Source: Mycobacterium celatum
GTDB taxonomy: Bacteria; Actinomycetota; Actinomycetes; Mycobacteriales; Mycobacteriaceae
NCBI RefSeq assembly: GCF_002101595.1
Contig: NZ_LQOM01000046.1
Span: 164,069-228,068 of the forward strand
Reading direction: 5' to 3'
DNA: 64,000 bases
Shown here: piece after piece, positions 43,686-53,147 of the stretch
Position numbering within the stretch: the first letter of the stretch is position 1
How the letters are laid out: each line of letters opens with the position of its first letter
The notes under the pieces: generated by a model
The model's input: only the letters and a program-made list of their open reading frames with translations
Told to the model about the DNA's origin: nothing
Databases searched by the model: none
Position numbers and translations under genes: made by a program

Positions 43686-45677
43686 CTACGGCCCCGAGGC
43701 CGGCAACCCGGTGTAAGGCGTGCCGCTGGATTCGGGGATCTCCAGGCCGCACCGGATCAACTCATAAAGCGGAACGCGGTCGATACGGTACTTGGTGAAT
43801 TCATAGGAATGCAGCAGGTTTGAGAGGAACCGGTGCGGTGTCATCGGGCTGCGCACCGAGTTCAGCACCGCCTGGGTCGCCGGGCACTGCAACGCCGCCA
43901 CGGCTTGGGCGACCCACTTGTCGTCGAGGTAACCCGGAACGCCGGGATACCACTTCACCCACGGACCGTCGGCGATCACCCAGTCCGGGAACAGGTTCTT
44001 GTCATGCCCGATCCGGCCGTGCTGCAGACGCGCCGTGTGCGCGGCCAACGGATTGGCCAATCCGATTTGGTCGAGCACCCTGATGTCCAGGCCGACGTTC
44101 ATTCCCAGCATGCCGAGGTTGGTGAAAAACACTGCGTGCGGCCCCTTTTGGGGCTTGTTCGGGTCCGGCGGCTGTTTCGGCGGGATCACCGGAACCAGAT
44201 CCCACTGGTTGTAATTGCCCGACGGCAGCAACAGCGACCCCTCCGGGGTGTTGTTGAGCGCCACCAGCACCGCGCGCATCCGCGGGTAGTCCAGATAGTC
44301 GGCGGCGGTCAGCGGATGAGCGTGTCCGGTCGCCTGCGCGTAGAAGCGGCGCTCGTCGACGATCCCCGTGTAGGTGACCCTGGTGGCGTCGTCGCCCATG
44401 CCGGGCGAGTTGGCCGCCCATAGCGACCAGCCCGCCACTGCCAGCCACAGCGCGGCAACCGCGCCCGCCAACCAATAACCGGTCTCCCGCGAGAATCTGG
44501 TGCCGTCGGGAAACACCACCGGCACCACGGCCACCGGCGCCAGCAAACAAAACAGCGGCACCAGTAAGACCCTGCCGTGCATGAAGTCGCCGCCCTGACG
44601 GATCCAATACAACCCCTGCAGCAGGCCGCTGATCACGATGAAAGCCACTACTGCTGCCGGACTTTGGACCGCGCGGGCCCACCGTCCGTAGCCGGGCGGC
44701 GGCGTGTGCCGTATCCACCAGGGGCGGGCACGGGTGGTCAGCAGCACCAGTCCCAGCGCCAGCAGCAACACCACCGGCACCCACATGGCGTAGGGCCGGT
44801 TGAAATTCGACAGATACAGCAGGCCCTTCGGCCACTTGTCGCCGGCGGCGTCCTTGGCCAGCGCGGTGCCGGGAAACAGCAACCCGTAGTAGCCCATTCG
44901 GAAAATCTCGTAGCCCACCGGCAGCAGCCCGCCAGCCACCACGATCAGCGTCCGTTGCCGCCAGCCCCGTGCGGCGACCAGCATCATGATCAGCGCCAGC
45001 CCGCCGATCAGCGCCAGCTCGGGACGGACGAGCACGCTGCAGCCCGCAACAAACGCCAGCGCACCGATGAATACCCGGCCGCACGGACGCGACCGCAACG
45101 CCTGCGACCAGCAGACCATCATCCACCAGAGCAACCCGAGATAGGCCAGTGCCAAACCGCTTTCCAGCCCGGAGGTCGCGAAGTCACGCGCCGGAGGGAC
45201 GGCGATGTAGACGAGCGCGCCCGCTGGCAGCATGATCGCGCGTCGGCCCAGCAGGCTGGGCGCATACAGCCGCCCGGTCCCCAGCATCAGCAGCACCACG
45301 CCCGCCACACTGAGCACCAGCGCCAGCACCAGCGCCACATACTCCAGGCGCATCGGCCCGGCCAGCCAGCTGCCCGCATAGACCACATAGGTCCACACCA
45401 CCGAGGTGTTGGCCTCTACCCGCTCGCCCGCATTGAACACCGGCCCGTTGCCGGCCAACAGGTTTCGTACTGTGCGCAACACGATCAGGCCGTCGTCGGC
45501 GATCCAGCGCCGCTGCCAGGCACCCCAGCCGAACAACACGCCGATCAGCGCGGCGCTGACCCACAGGCTGACCCGCACCGTGGCGTCGTACGGAAATGCC
45601 GGCCGGGCCACGGGTACTGGCGCGGGCCGACGGGACGGGACGACAGCAGGGCTAGCCGAGGATAACCGCAGCACCAA
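43686..45677 (-). CDS. aftB: Terminal arabinofuranosyltransferase AftB
   Basis: A 663-residue GT-C membrane enzyme that adds the terminal beta-1,2-Araf to arabinan from DPA. An N-terminal loop contains WIADDGLIVLRT, where Asp-Asp is the predicted catalytic site; about ten hydrophobic spans follow, then a C-terminal soluble domain from about residue 450. Homologue of Rv3805c. The TTG/GTG start near 45677 overlaps ubiA by 26 bp. M. tuberculosis starts about 33 residues later (equivalent to GTG at 45578), so the true start is uncertain. Confidence 0.92.
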   Translation of the reverse strand: MVLRLSSASPAVVPSRRPAPVPVARPAFPYDATVRVSLWVSAALIGVLFGWGAWQRRWIADDGLIVLRTVRNLLAGNGPVFNAGERVEANTSVVWTYVVYAGSWLAGPMRLEYVALVLALVLSVAGVVLLMLGTGRLYAPSLLGRRAIMLPAGALVYIAVPPARDFATSGLESGLALAYLGLLWWMMVCWSQALRSRPCGRVFIGALAFVAGCSVLVRPELALIGGLALIMMLVAARGWRQRTLIVVAGGLLPVGYEIFRMGYYGLLFPGTALAKDAAGDKWPKGLLYLSNFNRPYAMWVPVVLLLALGLVLLTTRARPWWIRHTPPPGYGRWARAVQSPAAVVAFIVISGLLQGLYWIRQGGDFMHGRVLLVPLFCLLAPVAVVPVVFPDGTRFSRETGYWLAGAVAALWLAVAGWSLWAANSPGMGDDATRVTYTGIVDERRFYAQATGHAHPLTAADYLDYPRMRAVLVALNNTPEGSLLLPSGNYNQWDLVPVIPPKQPPDPNKPQKGPHAVFFTNLGMLGMNVGLDIRVLDQIGLANPLAAHTARLQHGRIGHDKNLFPDWVIADGPWVKWYPGVPGYLDDKWVAQAVAALQCPATQAVLNSVRSPMTPHRFLSNLLHSYEFTKYRIDRVPLYELIRCGLEIPESSGTPYTGLPASGP

Positions 45678-46566
45678 TGGTTCCGATCCAGGCCACGAAC
45701 AACAGCTGCAGCACCCGGTCCCGCAGCGCGATGTCCTCGGGCTCGCCGGCCAGCCCGCCGTCGACGTCGACTGCGTAGCGCAAGATCGCGATCGTGAACG
45801 GGATCATCGACACTGCGAACCAGGTGCCCGTATAGCGGTCGCGTTCGAACGCCCATAGTCCGTAACACACCACGACAGCGGTGGCCGACATGGTCCAGAC
45901 GAACCGCAGATAAGTGCTGGTGTAGCTCTCCAGCGATTTGCGGATCTTGGCGCCGGTGCGCTCGGCCACCTGCAGCTCCGCGTAGCGCTTTCCGGCCCCC
46001 ATGAACAGCGACGCGAATGCAATTCCCAGCAAGAACCATTGCGACAGATAGATATCGGCGGCCGCACCCCCGCCGATGGCCCGGATCAAATACGCCGACG
46101 AAAGGATGCAGATGTCGATCACGGCTTGGTGTTTGAGACCGAAGCAGTAGGCCAACTGCATGCCGAGGTAGACAGCGATCACCACCGCCAGGTTCGGGGT
46201 CAGCCACCAGGAGATGCCCAGCGAAGCCACCCCGAGTACCGCGGCGATGACATAGGCCAGCCACTCCGGCACCACACCGGCGGCGATCGGCCGGAACCGC
46301 TTGGTGGGATGCTCGCGATCGGCCTCGACATCGCGCACGTCGTTGATCAGATAAATCGACGAGGCGGCCAGGCAGAACACCACGAACGCGACGGCCTCCT
46401 TGCCCAGCACGGCGGCGTAGTCATACCGGACGTCGGTGCCCCATGCCGCCAACGGTGCCGCCAGCACCAGGATGTTCTTCACCCATTGCCGGGGACGGAT
46501 CGCCTTGACGAGGCCGACGATCAGGTTCGCCGGAGGTCCGGTCACCGGCATCACGTCCTCACTCAT
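45652..46566 (-). CDS. ubiA: Decaprenyl-phosphate 5-phosphoribosyltransferase UbiA
   Basis: A 304-residue UbiA-superfamily prenyltransferase that joins phosphoribosyl pyrophosphate to decaprenyl phosphate, the first committed step to DPA. The metal-binding NDxxDxxxD motif is seen in LINDVRDVEADREHP, and the second acidic site is in VDVDGGLAG. About nine hydrophobic helices. Start MSEDVM at 46566 overlaps the PAP2 stop by 4 bp. It belongs to a five-gene overlapped minus-strand run with aftB, PAP2, glfT2 and glf. Confidence 0.95.
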   Translation of the reverse strand: MSEDVMPVTGPPANLIVGLVKAIRPRQWVKNILVLAAPLAAWGTDVRYDYAAVLGKEAVAFVVFCLAASSIYLINDVRDVEADREHPTKRFRPIAAGVVPEWLAYVIAAVLGVASLGISWWLTPNLAVVIAVYLGMQLAYCFGLKHQAVIDICILSSAYLIRAIGGGAAADIYLSQWFLLGIAFASLFMGAGKRYAELQVAERTGAKIRKSLESYTSTYLRFVWTMSATAVVVCYGLWAFERDRYTGTWFAVSMIPFTIAILRYAVDVDGGLAGEPEDIALRDRVLQLLFVAWIGTIGAAVILG

Positions 46567-47087
46567 CGGCACCACCTACCTTCGACGCGGACAGCGCCGG
46601 CTGCGACGCCGGCACCGACAATCACGCCGACCGCCACGTCGCTGGGATAGTGCACCCCCAGCAGCATCCGCGACAGCGCCATCGGCGGCACCAGTAGGGC
46701 CGGCAGCCGCGTCCCGGTGACCCGCGCCAAGAGGATGGCCGCCGCCGTAGTCGAGGTGGCATGCGCCGACGGGAAGCTCAGCCGGCTCGGGGTGCCGACG
46801 TTGACTGCGACGGCTGGATGATCCGGGCGTTCGCGCCGCACCAGCCGCTTGATCACAACGGCCGTCGCGTGCGCGGTGAACGCCCCGGCGCCGACCAGCA
46901 ACCAGGCCCGCCAGCGCTGGGGCTGCCACAGCGCGCCCAGGGCCGAGACCGCCAGCCAGCCGAGGCTGTGCTCACCGAAGTACGACAGGCCCCGCGCCGC
47001 GGCCAGCATGCCGGGGCGCCCGGACAGTGCGGATTGAATCGCCACCAACGCGGCCAGTTCGCCTCGCGGCGCGGCAGTTTCAGCCAT
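46563..47087 (-). CDS. PAP2-type decaprenylphosphoryl-phosphoribose phosphatase
   Basis: A 174-residue PAP2 phosphatase with the three family motifs: KRLVRRERPDHP, FPSAHATS, and SRMLLGVHYPSD, plus several hydrophobic helices. Homologue of Rv3807c, proposed to remove the 5-phosphate from decaprenylphosphoryl-5-phosphoribose made by UbiA before DprE1 acts. It overlaps ubiA by 4 bp and glfT2 by 8 bp. Confidence 0.9.
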   Translation of the reverse strand: MAETAAPRGELAALVAIQSALSGRPGMLAAARGLSYFGEHSLGWLAVSALGALWQPQRWRAWLLVGAGAFTAHATAVVIKRLVRRERPDHPAVAVNVGTPSRLSFPSAHATSTTAAAILLARVTGTRLPALLVPPMALSRMLLGVHYPSDVAVGVIVGAGVAAGAVRVEGRWCR

Positions 47088-48963
47088 TGTCTTCTACGGA
47101 CAGCAGGACGGTCTCCCACTTCTGCTTGCTGGAGAGCACCGGCAACGCTTCGCGATAGACCCGGCGCATCTCGTCGAACCGGCTGGCCAGCCGGCGCTGG
47201 CGCCGAAGCGACTGCCACAGCAGAGAGAACATCATCGACCGGTCACGCTGCCGATACACCACCCCGCGGCCGTCGGCAGTGGTGACGGTGGCGCCGTCGA
47301 GCGTGCACAGCTTGAACCAGCGGGCGTCCTGGGTCGGCACATTCAGTTGGGGCCGTTGATGATGCGCCGGGTCGGCCTTTGTCGCGTTGTGCAGAATTCC
47401 GCGGGCCAGCCGGTAGCCGATGGCCAGCGGGTTGACCGGCGGCTTCATCTCGGTGTTCTTCTGCGAGGGCGCGGGCAACTCGCTGGCCGCCGGCAACACG
47501 ACCGCATCCGGATACGCCTTGCGGATCCGGTGCACCTCAGGCAACGCGGATTCCAGGATCGAGAAGATGTGCTCCGGGCCGGCCAAAAAGTCGTCGATGG
47601 CCTTGTTCTGAATCGCTACAGTCGAATACTCAAGGCAGGCAAGGTGTTTCAACGTCGCCTTGAGGTGGCTGCGGAGCAGGCCGATGATGTCGCCGTCCCA
47701 GTGCATGGCGGCCACCACCAGCCTGTTGCGCAGGTGGAAATAGGCCTGCCAGTCGATGGCGTCGTCCTTGTCGCTCCAGGCCATGTGCCAGATCGCGGCG
47801 CCGGGCAGGGTCGCGGTCGGGTAGCCGCGCTCGGCGGCGCGCAGCCCGTAGTCGGCGTCGTCCCATTTGATGAACAGCGGCAGCGGCTGGCCCAGCTCCT
47901 CGGCCACCTGCCGCGGGATCATGCACGTCCACCAGCCGTTGAAGTCGACGTCGATGCGACGGTGCAGCAGGTTGCTGCGAGCATTGTTGTCGCTCAACGG
48001 GAATTTGGCGAAGTCGTGGTCGTATTCGGCGTGCGGCGCGGCGGTCCACATAAAGATCGACCGGTCCACCACCTCGCCCATGATGTGCAGGTGCGACGGC
48101 TCCTGCAGATTGAGCATCTGACCGCCCACCAGCATCGGCGTCTTGGCGAAGCGATGCAGCGCCAGCACCCGCAGGATCGAGTCGGGCTCGATCCGGATGT
48201 CGTCGTCCATGAACAGGATCTGCTGGCAGTCGGTGTTTTTCAGCGCCTCGTACATCACCCGGCTGTATCCGCCCGAGCCGCCCAGGTTGGGCTGGTCGTG
48301 GATGGACAGCCGGTTGCCCAGCGGGGCGGCGGCCTCCGCGAAGTCGGGGTGGTCACGCACCTTCGCGGTGCCCTGGTCGGGCACGATCACCGCGCCGATC
48401 ACCTCGGCCACCAACGGATCCGAGGTCAGGTCGCGCAACGCGTTGACACAGTCGCTGGGCCGGTTGAAGGTCGGGATGCCGACCGCGATGTTGGCGACGC
48501 CGGGCGCCGGGACCGGCGCATACCAGCCCGCGCTGTGCAAGGTCACGTCGCTGTCGGTGGTGATGTCGAACCAGATCCAGCCGCCGTCTTCGAAAGGCTG
48601 CAGTCCCACCTCTAATTCGACGACCTGTGCGCTGCCGGCGAAGTTGCGGCCGTCGATGTAGATGCGCGCGCCGGTGGCCTTGGTCCGGTAGACGTCGACG
48701 CGGCCGGCGCCGGTCAGTTCGGCGCGCAACACCACCGAGGTCAGCGTCGTCCAACGCCGCCAGTAGCTGGCCGGGAAGGCGTTGAAATAGGTCGCGAACG
48801 ACACCTCGGATTCGGCGCCGACCTGCAGCGACGTACGCGTTGTCGCATGCGCGCGCCGGGCGTTGGTGATCGACTCCTCCAGGTAGAGCTTGCGGACGTC
48901 GAGCGGCTCGCCCGGGCGCGGCAAGATCACGCGGGCCAGCAGGCTCACAGCGGTTTCACTCAT
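47080..48963 (-). CDS. glfT2: Galactan polymerase GlfT2
   Basis: A 627-residue processive GT2 galactofuranosyltransferase building the alternating beta-1,5/1,6 galactan from UDP-Galf. An N-terminal beta domain (about 1-150) precedes the GT-A core, with the metal motif FMDDDIRIEP (Asp253-255), the catalytic region KWDDADYG, and a WHMAW motif. The C-terminal helical domain promotes tetramerisation in the known enzyme. Length compares with 637 in M. tuberculosis. It overlaps glf by 8 bp. Confidence 0.96.
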   Translation of the reverse strand: MSETAVSLLARVILPRPGEPLDVRKLYLEESITNARRAHATTRTSLQVGAESEVSFATYFNAFPASYWRRWTTLTSVVLRAELTGAGRVDVYRTKATGARIYIDGRNFAGSAQVVELEVGLQPFEDGGWIWFDITTDSDVTLHSAGWYAPVPAPGVANIAVGIPTFNRPSDCVNALRDLTSDPLVAEVIGAVIVPDQGTAKVRDHPDFAEAAAPLGNRLSIHDQPNLGGSGGYSRVMYEALKNTDCQQILFMDDDIRIEPDSILRVLALHRFAKTPMLVGGQMLNLQEPSHLHIMGEVVDRSIFMWTAAPHAEYDHDFAKFPLSDNNARSNLLHRRIDVDFNGWWTCMIPRQVAEELGQPLPLFIKWDDADYGLRAAERGYPTATLPGAAIWHMAWSDKDDAIDWQAYFHLRNRLVVAAMHWDGDIIGLLRSHLKATLKHLACLEYSTVAIQNKAIDDFLAGPEHIFSILESALPEVHRIRKAYPDAVVLPAASELPAPSQKNTEMKPPVNPLAIGYRLARGILHNATKADPAHHQRPQLNVPTQDARWFKLCTLDGATVTTADGRGVVYRQRDRSMMFSLLWQSLRRQRRLASRFDEMRRVYREALPVLSSKQKWETVLLSVEDNG

Positions 48964-50161
48964 CCGCGGATGCTTTCGTCAACGGCGCGCCCTCGCGCAG
49001 GTGTGGCGCCAGAACGTTGTCGTACATGTTCAGTGCGCTGGCGATGGCCATGTGCATGTCCAGATATTGATAAGTGCCCAACCGGCCGCCGAACAACACC
49101 TTCGACGACTCGGTCTCGGCTTTGGCCCGGGCCCGATAGGCGGCCAGCAGAGCGCGGTCGGCTTCGGTATTGATCGGGTAGTAGGGCTCGTCGTCATCGT
49201 CGGCGAACCGCGAGTACTCGCGCATGATCACCGTCTTGTCGGTGGGGTAGTCGCGCTCGGGGTGGAAATGGCGGAATTCGTGGATGCGGGTGTAGGGCGG
49301 GTCCGGATCGTTGTAGTTCATCACCGGGGTGCCCTGGAAGTCGCCGGTCGGCAGCACCTCGAGCTCGAAATCCAGTGTGCGCCAACCCAGGTGGCCCTCC
49401 GCGTAGTCGAAGTAGCGGTCCAGCGGGCCGGTGTAGACCACCGGCGCGCCGGGGTGCGCAGCACGGAGTTCCTCTCGCACGTCGAACCAGTCGGTGTGAG
49501 TGCGGACCTCGATGCGCTCGTCGGCGGCCATGTTCTGCAGCCACGCGGTGTAGCCATTGACCGGTAGGCCCTCGTAGGTGTCGTTGAAGTAGCGGTTGTC
49601 GAAGGTGTAGCGGACCGGCAGCCGGGTGATGGTGGACGCCGGCAGCTCCTTCGGGTCGGTCTGCCACTGCTTGGCGGTGTAGTTCTTGATGAACGCCTCG
49701 TAGAGCGGCCGGCCGATCAGCGAGATGGCCTTCTCCTCGAGGTTCTGAGCGTCCTCGGTTTTGATCTCGGCGGACTGCTCGGCGATCAGCGCGCGTGCCT
49801 CGTCCGGGCTGAAGTAGCGGCCGAAGAACTGCGAGACCAGGCCCAGCCCCATCGGCATCGGATAGGCCTGCCCGTCGTGCAGCGCGAACACCCGGTGCTG
49901 GTAGCCGGTGAACTCGGTGAACTGCCGCACGTAGTCCCACACCCGCTTGTTGGAGGTGTGGAAGAGGTGAGCACCGTATTTATGCACTTCGATGCCGGTC
50001 TGCGGCTCGGATTCGGAGTAGGCGTTACCGCCGATGTGCGGGCGCTTCTCGACGACCAGGACACGCTTGCCGAGTTGGCTGGCCACGCGCTCAGCGATCG
50101 TCAGGCCGAAAAATCCGGAGCCGACGACGAAAAGGTCGAAACGAGCGGTCATCGACTGCAT
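48956..50161 (-). CDS. glf: UDP-galactopyranose mutase Glf
   Basis: A 401-residue flavoprotein converting UDP-Galp to UDP-Galf, the donor for GlfT1/GlfT2. The FAD-binding signature FDLFVVGSGFFGLTIAE and RPHIGGNA are at the N-terminus. The GAHLFHTS region with conserved His and the C-terminal FGGRLGTYQYLDMHM motif are present. Start MQSMTARF at 50161 matches M. tuberculosis; the start at 50152 is an alternative. First gene of the overlapped glf-glfT2-PAP2-ubiA-aftB run. The 289 bp upstream (50162-50450) is the divergent promoter region with erp, in which I see nothing more specific. Confidence 0.96.
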   Translation of the reverse strand: MQSMTARFDLFVVGSGFFGLTIAERVASQLGKRVLVVEKRPHIGGNAYSESEPQTGIEVHKYGAHLFHTSNKRVWDYVRQFTEFTGYQHRVFALHDGQAYPMPMGLGLVSQFFGRYFSPDEARALIAEQSAEIKTEDAQNLEEKAISLIGRPLYEAFIKNYTAKQWQTDPKELPASTITRLPVRYTFDNRYFNDTYEGLPVNGYTAWLQNMAADERIEVRTHTDWFDVREELRAAHPGAPVVYTGPLDRYFDYAEGHLGWRTLDFELEVLPTGDFQGTPVMNYNDPDPPYTRIHEFRHFHPERDYPTDKTVIMREYSRFADDDDEPYYPINTEADRALLAAYRARAKAETESSKVLFGGRLGTYQYLDMHMAIASALNMYDNVLAPHLREGAPLTKASADE

Positions 50162-50450
50162 AGGGTATCCGACCGCGCGGCCACAACCCGCTCGGCGGCT
50201 CCGGCGGAGCGCGGCCGAACCGCAATGGTTACGCGGCGGCAGCTCGCGAGATCGTATTTGGCGAGCACCCGCGGCCGCCGGCGTGGCTTTCGGGCGGCCG
50301 CCGGGTGACGAATGTCGCGATTGGTTCACGATTCGATATCGCCACACTAGTCACAGCAGTCACGCCAGTACCATCGATCACGTCGGCATCTTGCTGCGCT
50401 GCACAGGCAGGACGACCGAGGACCATATAGCCCAGATTGAGGAGACTTCC

Positions 50451-51370
50451 GTGCCGAACCGACGTCGACGCAGGCTCTCGACAGCCATGAGCGCAGTCGC
50501 CGCTCTGGCGGTCGCGAGTCCATTTGCCTATCTCACCGTCAGCCAGTTGGCCGCCGACAGCACGCCGGCTCCCGAGCATCACGAGTTCGTCCGGGCCGCG
50601 GTGATGAGCGACTTGCCCAATGAGCTGATGTCTGCCCTGACTCAGGGGTTGTCGCAATTCGGGATCAACATGCCGCCGGTGCCGAGCCTGGCGGGCGGCG
50701 GGGCGACAGCCACGCCGGGTCTGACCAGCCCCGGATTGACCTCGCCCGGGCTGACGTCACCGGGTCTGACGACGCCGGGTGCCACGCCGGGGCTCACCAC
50801 GCCCGGCCTGACGACACCCGGTGCGACGCCCGGGCTCACGACGCCCGGTGCGACGCCGGGTTTGACGACGCCCGGTGCGACGCCGGGTTTGACCACTCCT
50901 GGCGCTACCCCGGGGCTGACCGACCCCAGCTTGACCAACCCGGGCCTGACGGACCCAGCCTGACCAACCCGGCCGGCGCCACGCCGGGCCTGACCAGCCC
51001 AACAGGCACGACTCCGGGCCTCACCAGCCCGGCTGGTGTCGACCCGTCGCTGATCAACCCCGGCGCGATGACCCCTGGCTACAGTCCGGGAGAGGTGCCG
51101 ATCAGCACACCGATCGGGTTGGACCCGGGCGCGGGTGGCACCTACCCGATCCTGGGCGACCCTTCGCTGGGCGCCGCGCCGACGTCGGGCGGTAGCGGCG
51201 GGATCGTCAGCGACCTGATGAGCACCGCCAACCAGCTCGGCGCCAGCCAGGCGATCGACCTGCTCAAGGGCCTGGTGATGCCGTCGATCACCCAAGCGAT
51301 CCAAGGTGGCGCCGCAGGTGCCGCTGCACCGGCGGCCGCCGCCGCGGCGCCGCCGGCCCCTGTCACCTGA
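50451..51370 (+). pseudogene. erp: erp/pirG secreted repeat protein, apparent single-base frameshift
   Basis: Starting at GTG 50451 with AGGAGA upstream, the product has an N-terminal basic/hydrophobic export signal (about 1-30), a conserved block ending FGINMPPVPSLAGGG, and a central run of PGLTxPG-type repeats. The frame then ends at TGA 50961-50963. Continuing in the next frame gives the expected rest: P-G-L-T repeats, GAGGTYPILGDP and ASQAIDLLKGLVMPSI, ending at TGA 51368-51370. Loss of one C in CCC (50954-50956), where a neighbouring repeat has CCCC, explains it. Restored, it is about 306 residues (Erp is 284). Erp is a secreted virulence and cell-envelope protein. Pseudogene, sequence error or a slippage site cannot be separated here. 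Confidence 0.8.
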
Positions 51371-51388
51371 CCGGTATGTAGATCCTGT

Positions 51389-51458
51389 TACCCAACGGCA
51401 CCGCAGAAGTGGGGGCTGGTTGATCCAGCGCCGAAACTCTGCGGTGCCGTTACGGGTA
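51389..51458. terminator. Hairpin after erp
   Basis: Arms AACGGCACCGCAGA (51394-51407) and its complement (51438-51451) match perfectly over 14 bp. An outer TACCC/GGGTA pair extends the stem across a one-base bulge. The loop is 30 nt. It lies 19 nt after the erp stop. Confidence 0.65.
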
Positions 51459-51528
51459 GAGTAACTTTGTCCCCAGTAGTACCGTGTCGCAACAGAAGCA
51501 ACATAGACCACATAAGTAACATCGCCTT

Positions 51529-53142
51529 GTGTTGCGCAGCCGTCGCCCGCCGACGATGTTGTTCACCGCGATCGCGGCGACCGTCGTCATCCTGCCCTGG
51601 GCGGTCACCGGACATCGGGATCAGCCGGTCAACGCCGACGCCACCCAGCTGACCCGCCAGCCGCTGATCGGCGTCGGCGGCGGTGAAACCGTCCGCGAGA
51701 TCAGCCAGCCCACACCGTTTTCCATGGTCGCGCTGACCGGCGGGGATCTGACCGGCACCTCGGCACGGGTGCGCGCCAAACGTTCCGACGGCTCCTGGGG
51801 ACCCTGGCGTGACGCCGAGGCACTCGAGTCCGAGGGCTCCGACGGAGCGTCGACCGTTCCGCGCGGTACCGAGCCGGTGTTCGTCGGGAAGACCACGACG
51901 GTGCAGATCGCGGTCACCCGGCCCCACGACGCGCCGGTGACGTCGGCGCCGCCGGACCCCGCACCGGCTGCGCTGGGCTACCGGCCGGCGACCGTCGAAC
52001 AGCCGCTGCCGCAGAACATTTCGGCGATACTGATCTCTCCGCCGCAGGCACCGGCCGACACGCAGTGGACGCCGCCGTCGGCGGTGCTCGCGCCGGGCCA
52101 GCCGCCCAACATCATCAGCCGCTCACAGTGGGGGGCCGACGAGTCGATACGATGCGGTAATACCCTGTACGACAACGCTATTCGCGCAGCGGTGGTTCAC
52201 CACACCGCGGAGAGCAACGACTACGAGCCGCAGGATTCGGCCGCCATCGTGCGGTCCATCTACGCCTACCACACCAGAATGCTGGGCTGGTGCGACATCG
52301 CCTACAACACGCTGGTCGACAAGTACGGGCAGGTGTTCGAGGGCCGGGCCGGCGGGATCAGCCGGGCGGTCGAGGGGTCGCACACCGGCGGGTTCAACCG
52401 CGACACCTGGGGTGTGGCGATGATCGGAAACTTCGACGACGAGCCACCGACCCCGATCCAGCTGCGCACCGTCGGCCGGCTGCTCGGCTGGCGGCTGGGC
52501 ATCGACCATGTCGATCCGCACGGCACCGTGACGCTGACGTCGGCCGGCGGCCCCAACACCCACTTCCCGGCCGGCGCCACGCCGACACTGCCGAGCATTT
52601 TCAGCCACCGCGACGTCGGCGCCACCCTGTGCCCGGGTAACGTCGCCTACGCGCGGATGAACGAGATCCGTGATATCGCAGCGCGTTTCAACGATCCGCC
52701 CGGGCCGGAAGACTTGGCGGCGGCGCTGCAGGGCGGCGCGATCTACGACCGCTGGCAGGCGATGGGTGGGATGAAAAGCCTCCTGGGCGTGCCGACCTCA
52801 CCGGAAGCCACCGCGGCCGGCTCGGCGCGTTACGCCACCTTCGACAAGGGCGCCATCTACTGGTCGCCGGAGACCGGCGCCGAACCGGTCACCGGTGCGA
52901 TCTACGAAGCCTGGGCCTCGCTCGGCTACGAGCGCGGGGCACTGGGGCTGCCGACCAGCGGGGAAATCCAGCAGCCGCAGTGGATCACGCAGAACTTCCA
53001 GCACGGCACGCTGAACTTCGACCGGGAGACGGGCCGCGTCACCCGGGTCATCGATGGTGTCGCGCAGGAACTGCCGCCGCCGGCGCCGGACGGGCCGCCG
53101 GTGCAGCTCGAGCGGTTCTCGCCGGTGCATCCGGCGGCGTAA
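51529..53142 (+). CDS. N-acetylmuramoyl-L-alanine amidase-like protein with LGFP repeats
   Basis: A 537-residue exported protein with an N-terminal signal segment (MLFTAIAATVVILPW). A beta-rich N-terminal part is followed by a PGRP/amidase_2 domain at about 205-385: AVVHHTAE and FSHRDVGATLCPG supply His, His and Cys zinc ligands, and IAYNTLVDKYGQVFEGR the Tyr region. The C-terminus has LGFP-type repeats (LLGVPTSPE, ALGLPTSGE), often peptidoglycan- or arabinogalactan-binding. Homologue of Rv3811. It likely cleaves or binds muropeptides at the cell wall. The GTG at 51529 is the chosen start. Confidence 0.9.
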   Translation: MLRSRRPPTMLFTAIAATVVILPWAVTGHRDQPVNADATQLTRQPLIGVGGGETVREISQPTPFSMVALTGGDLTGTSARVRAKRSDGSWGPWRDAEALESEGSDGASTVPRGTEPVFVGKTTTVQIAVTRPHDAPVTSAPPDPAPAALGYRPATVEQPLPQNISAILISPPQAPADTQWTPPSAVLAPGQPPNIISRSQWGADESIRCGNTLYDNAIRAAVVHHTAESNDYEPQDSAAIVRSIYAYHTRMLGWCDIAYNTLVDKYGQVFEGRAGGISRAVEGSHTGGFNRDTWGVAMIGNFDDEPPTPIQLRTVGRLLGWRLGIDHVDPHGTVTLTSAGGPNTHFPAGATPTLPSIFSHRDVGATLCPGNVAYARMNEIRDIAARFNDPPGPEDLAAALQGGAIYDRWQAMGGMKSLLGVPTSPEATAAGSARYATFDKGAIYWSPETGAEPVTGAIYEAWASLGYERGALGLPTSGEIQQPQWITQNFQHGTLNFDRETGRVTRVIDGVAQELPPPAPDGPPVQLERFSPVHPAA

Positions 53143-53147
53143 ACCGC

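Noticed and set aside
50720..50960. Possible CRISPR-like array in the regularly spaced GC-rich repeats of erp
   Set aside because: The repeats are contiguous, follow codon phase, code for PGLTxPG units and lack unique spacers.
50642..51511. A 289-residue minus-strand ORF rich in Gly, Val and Pro over the erp gene
   Set aside because: It is the mirror of the repeat-rich, GC-rich erp coding strand; the repeats are explained by Erp, and the opposite frame has no family match.
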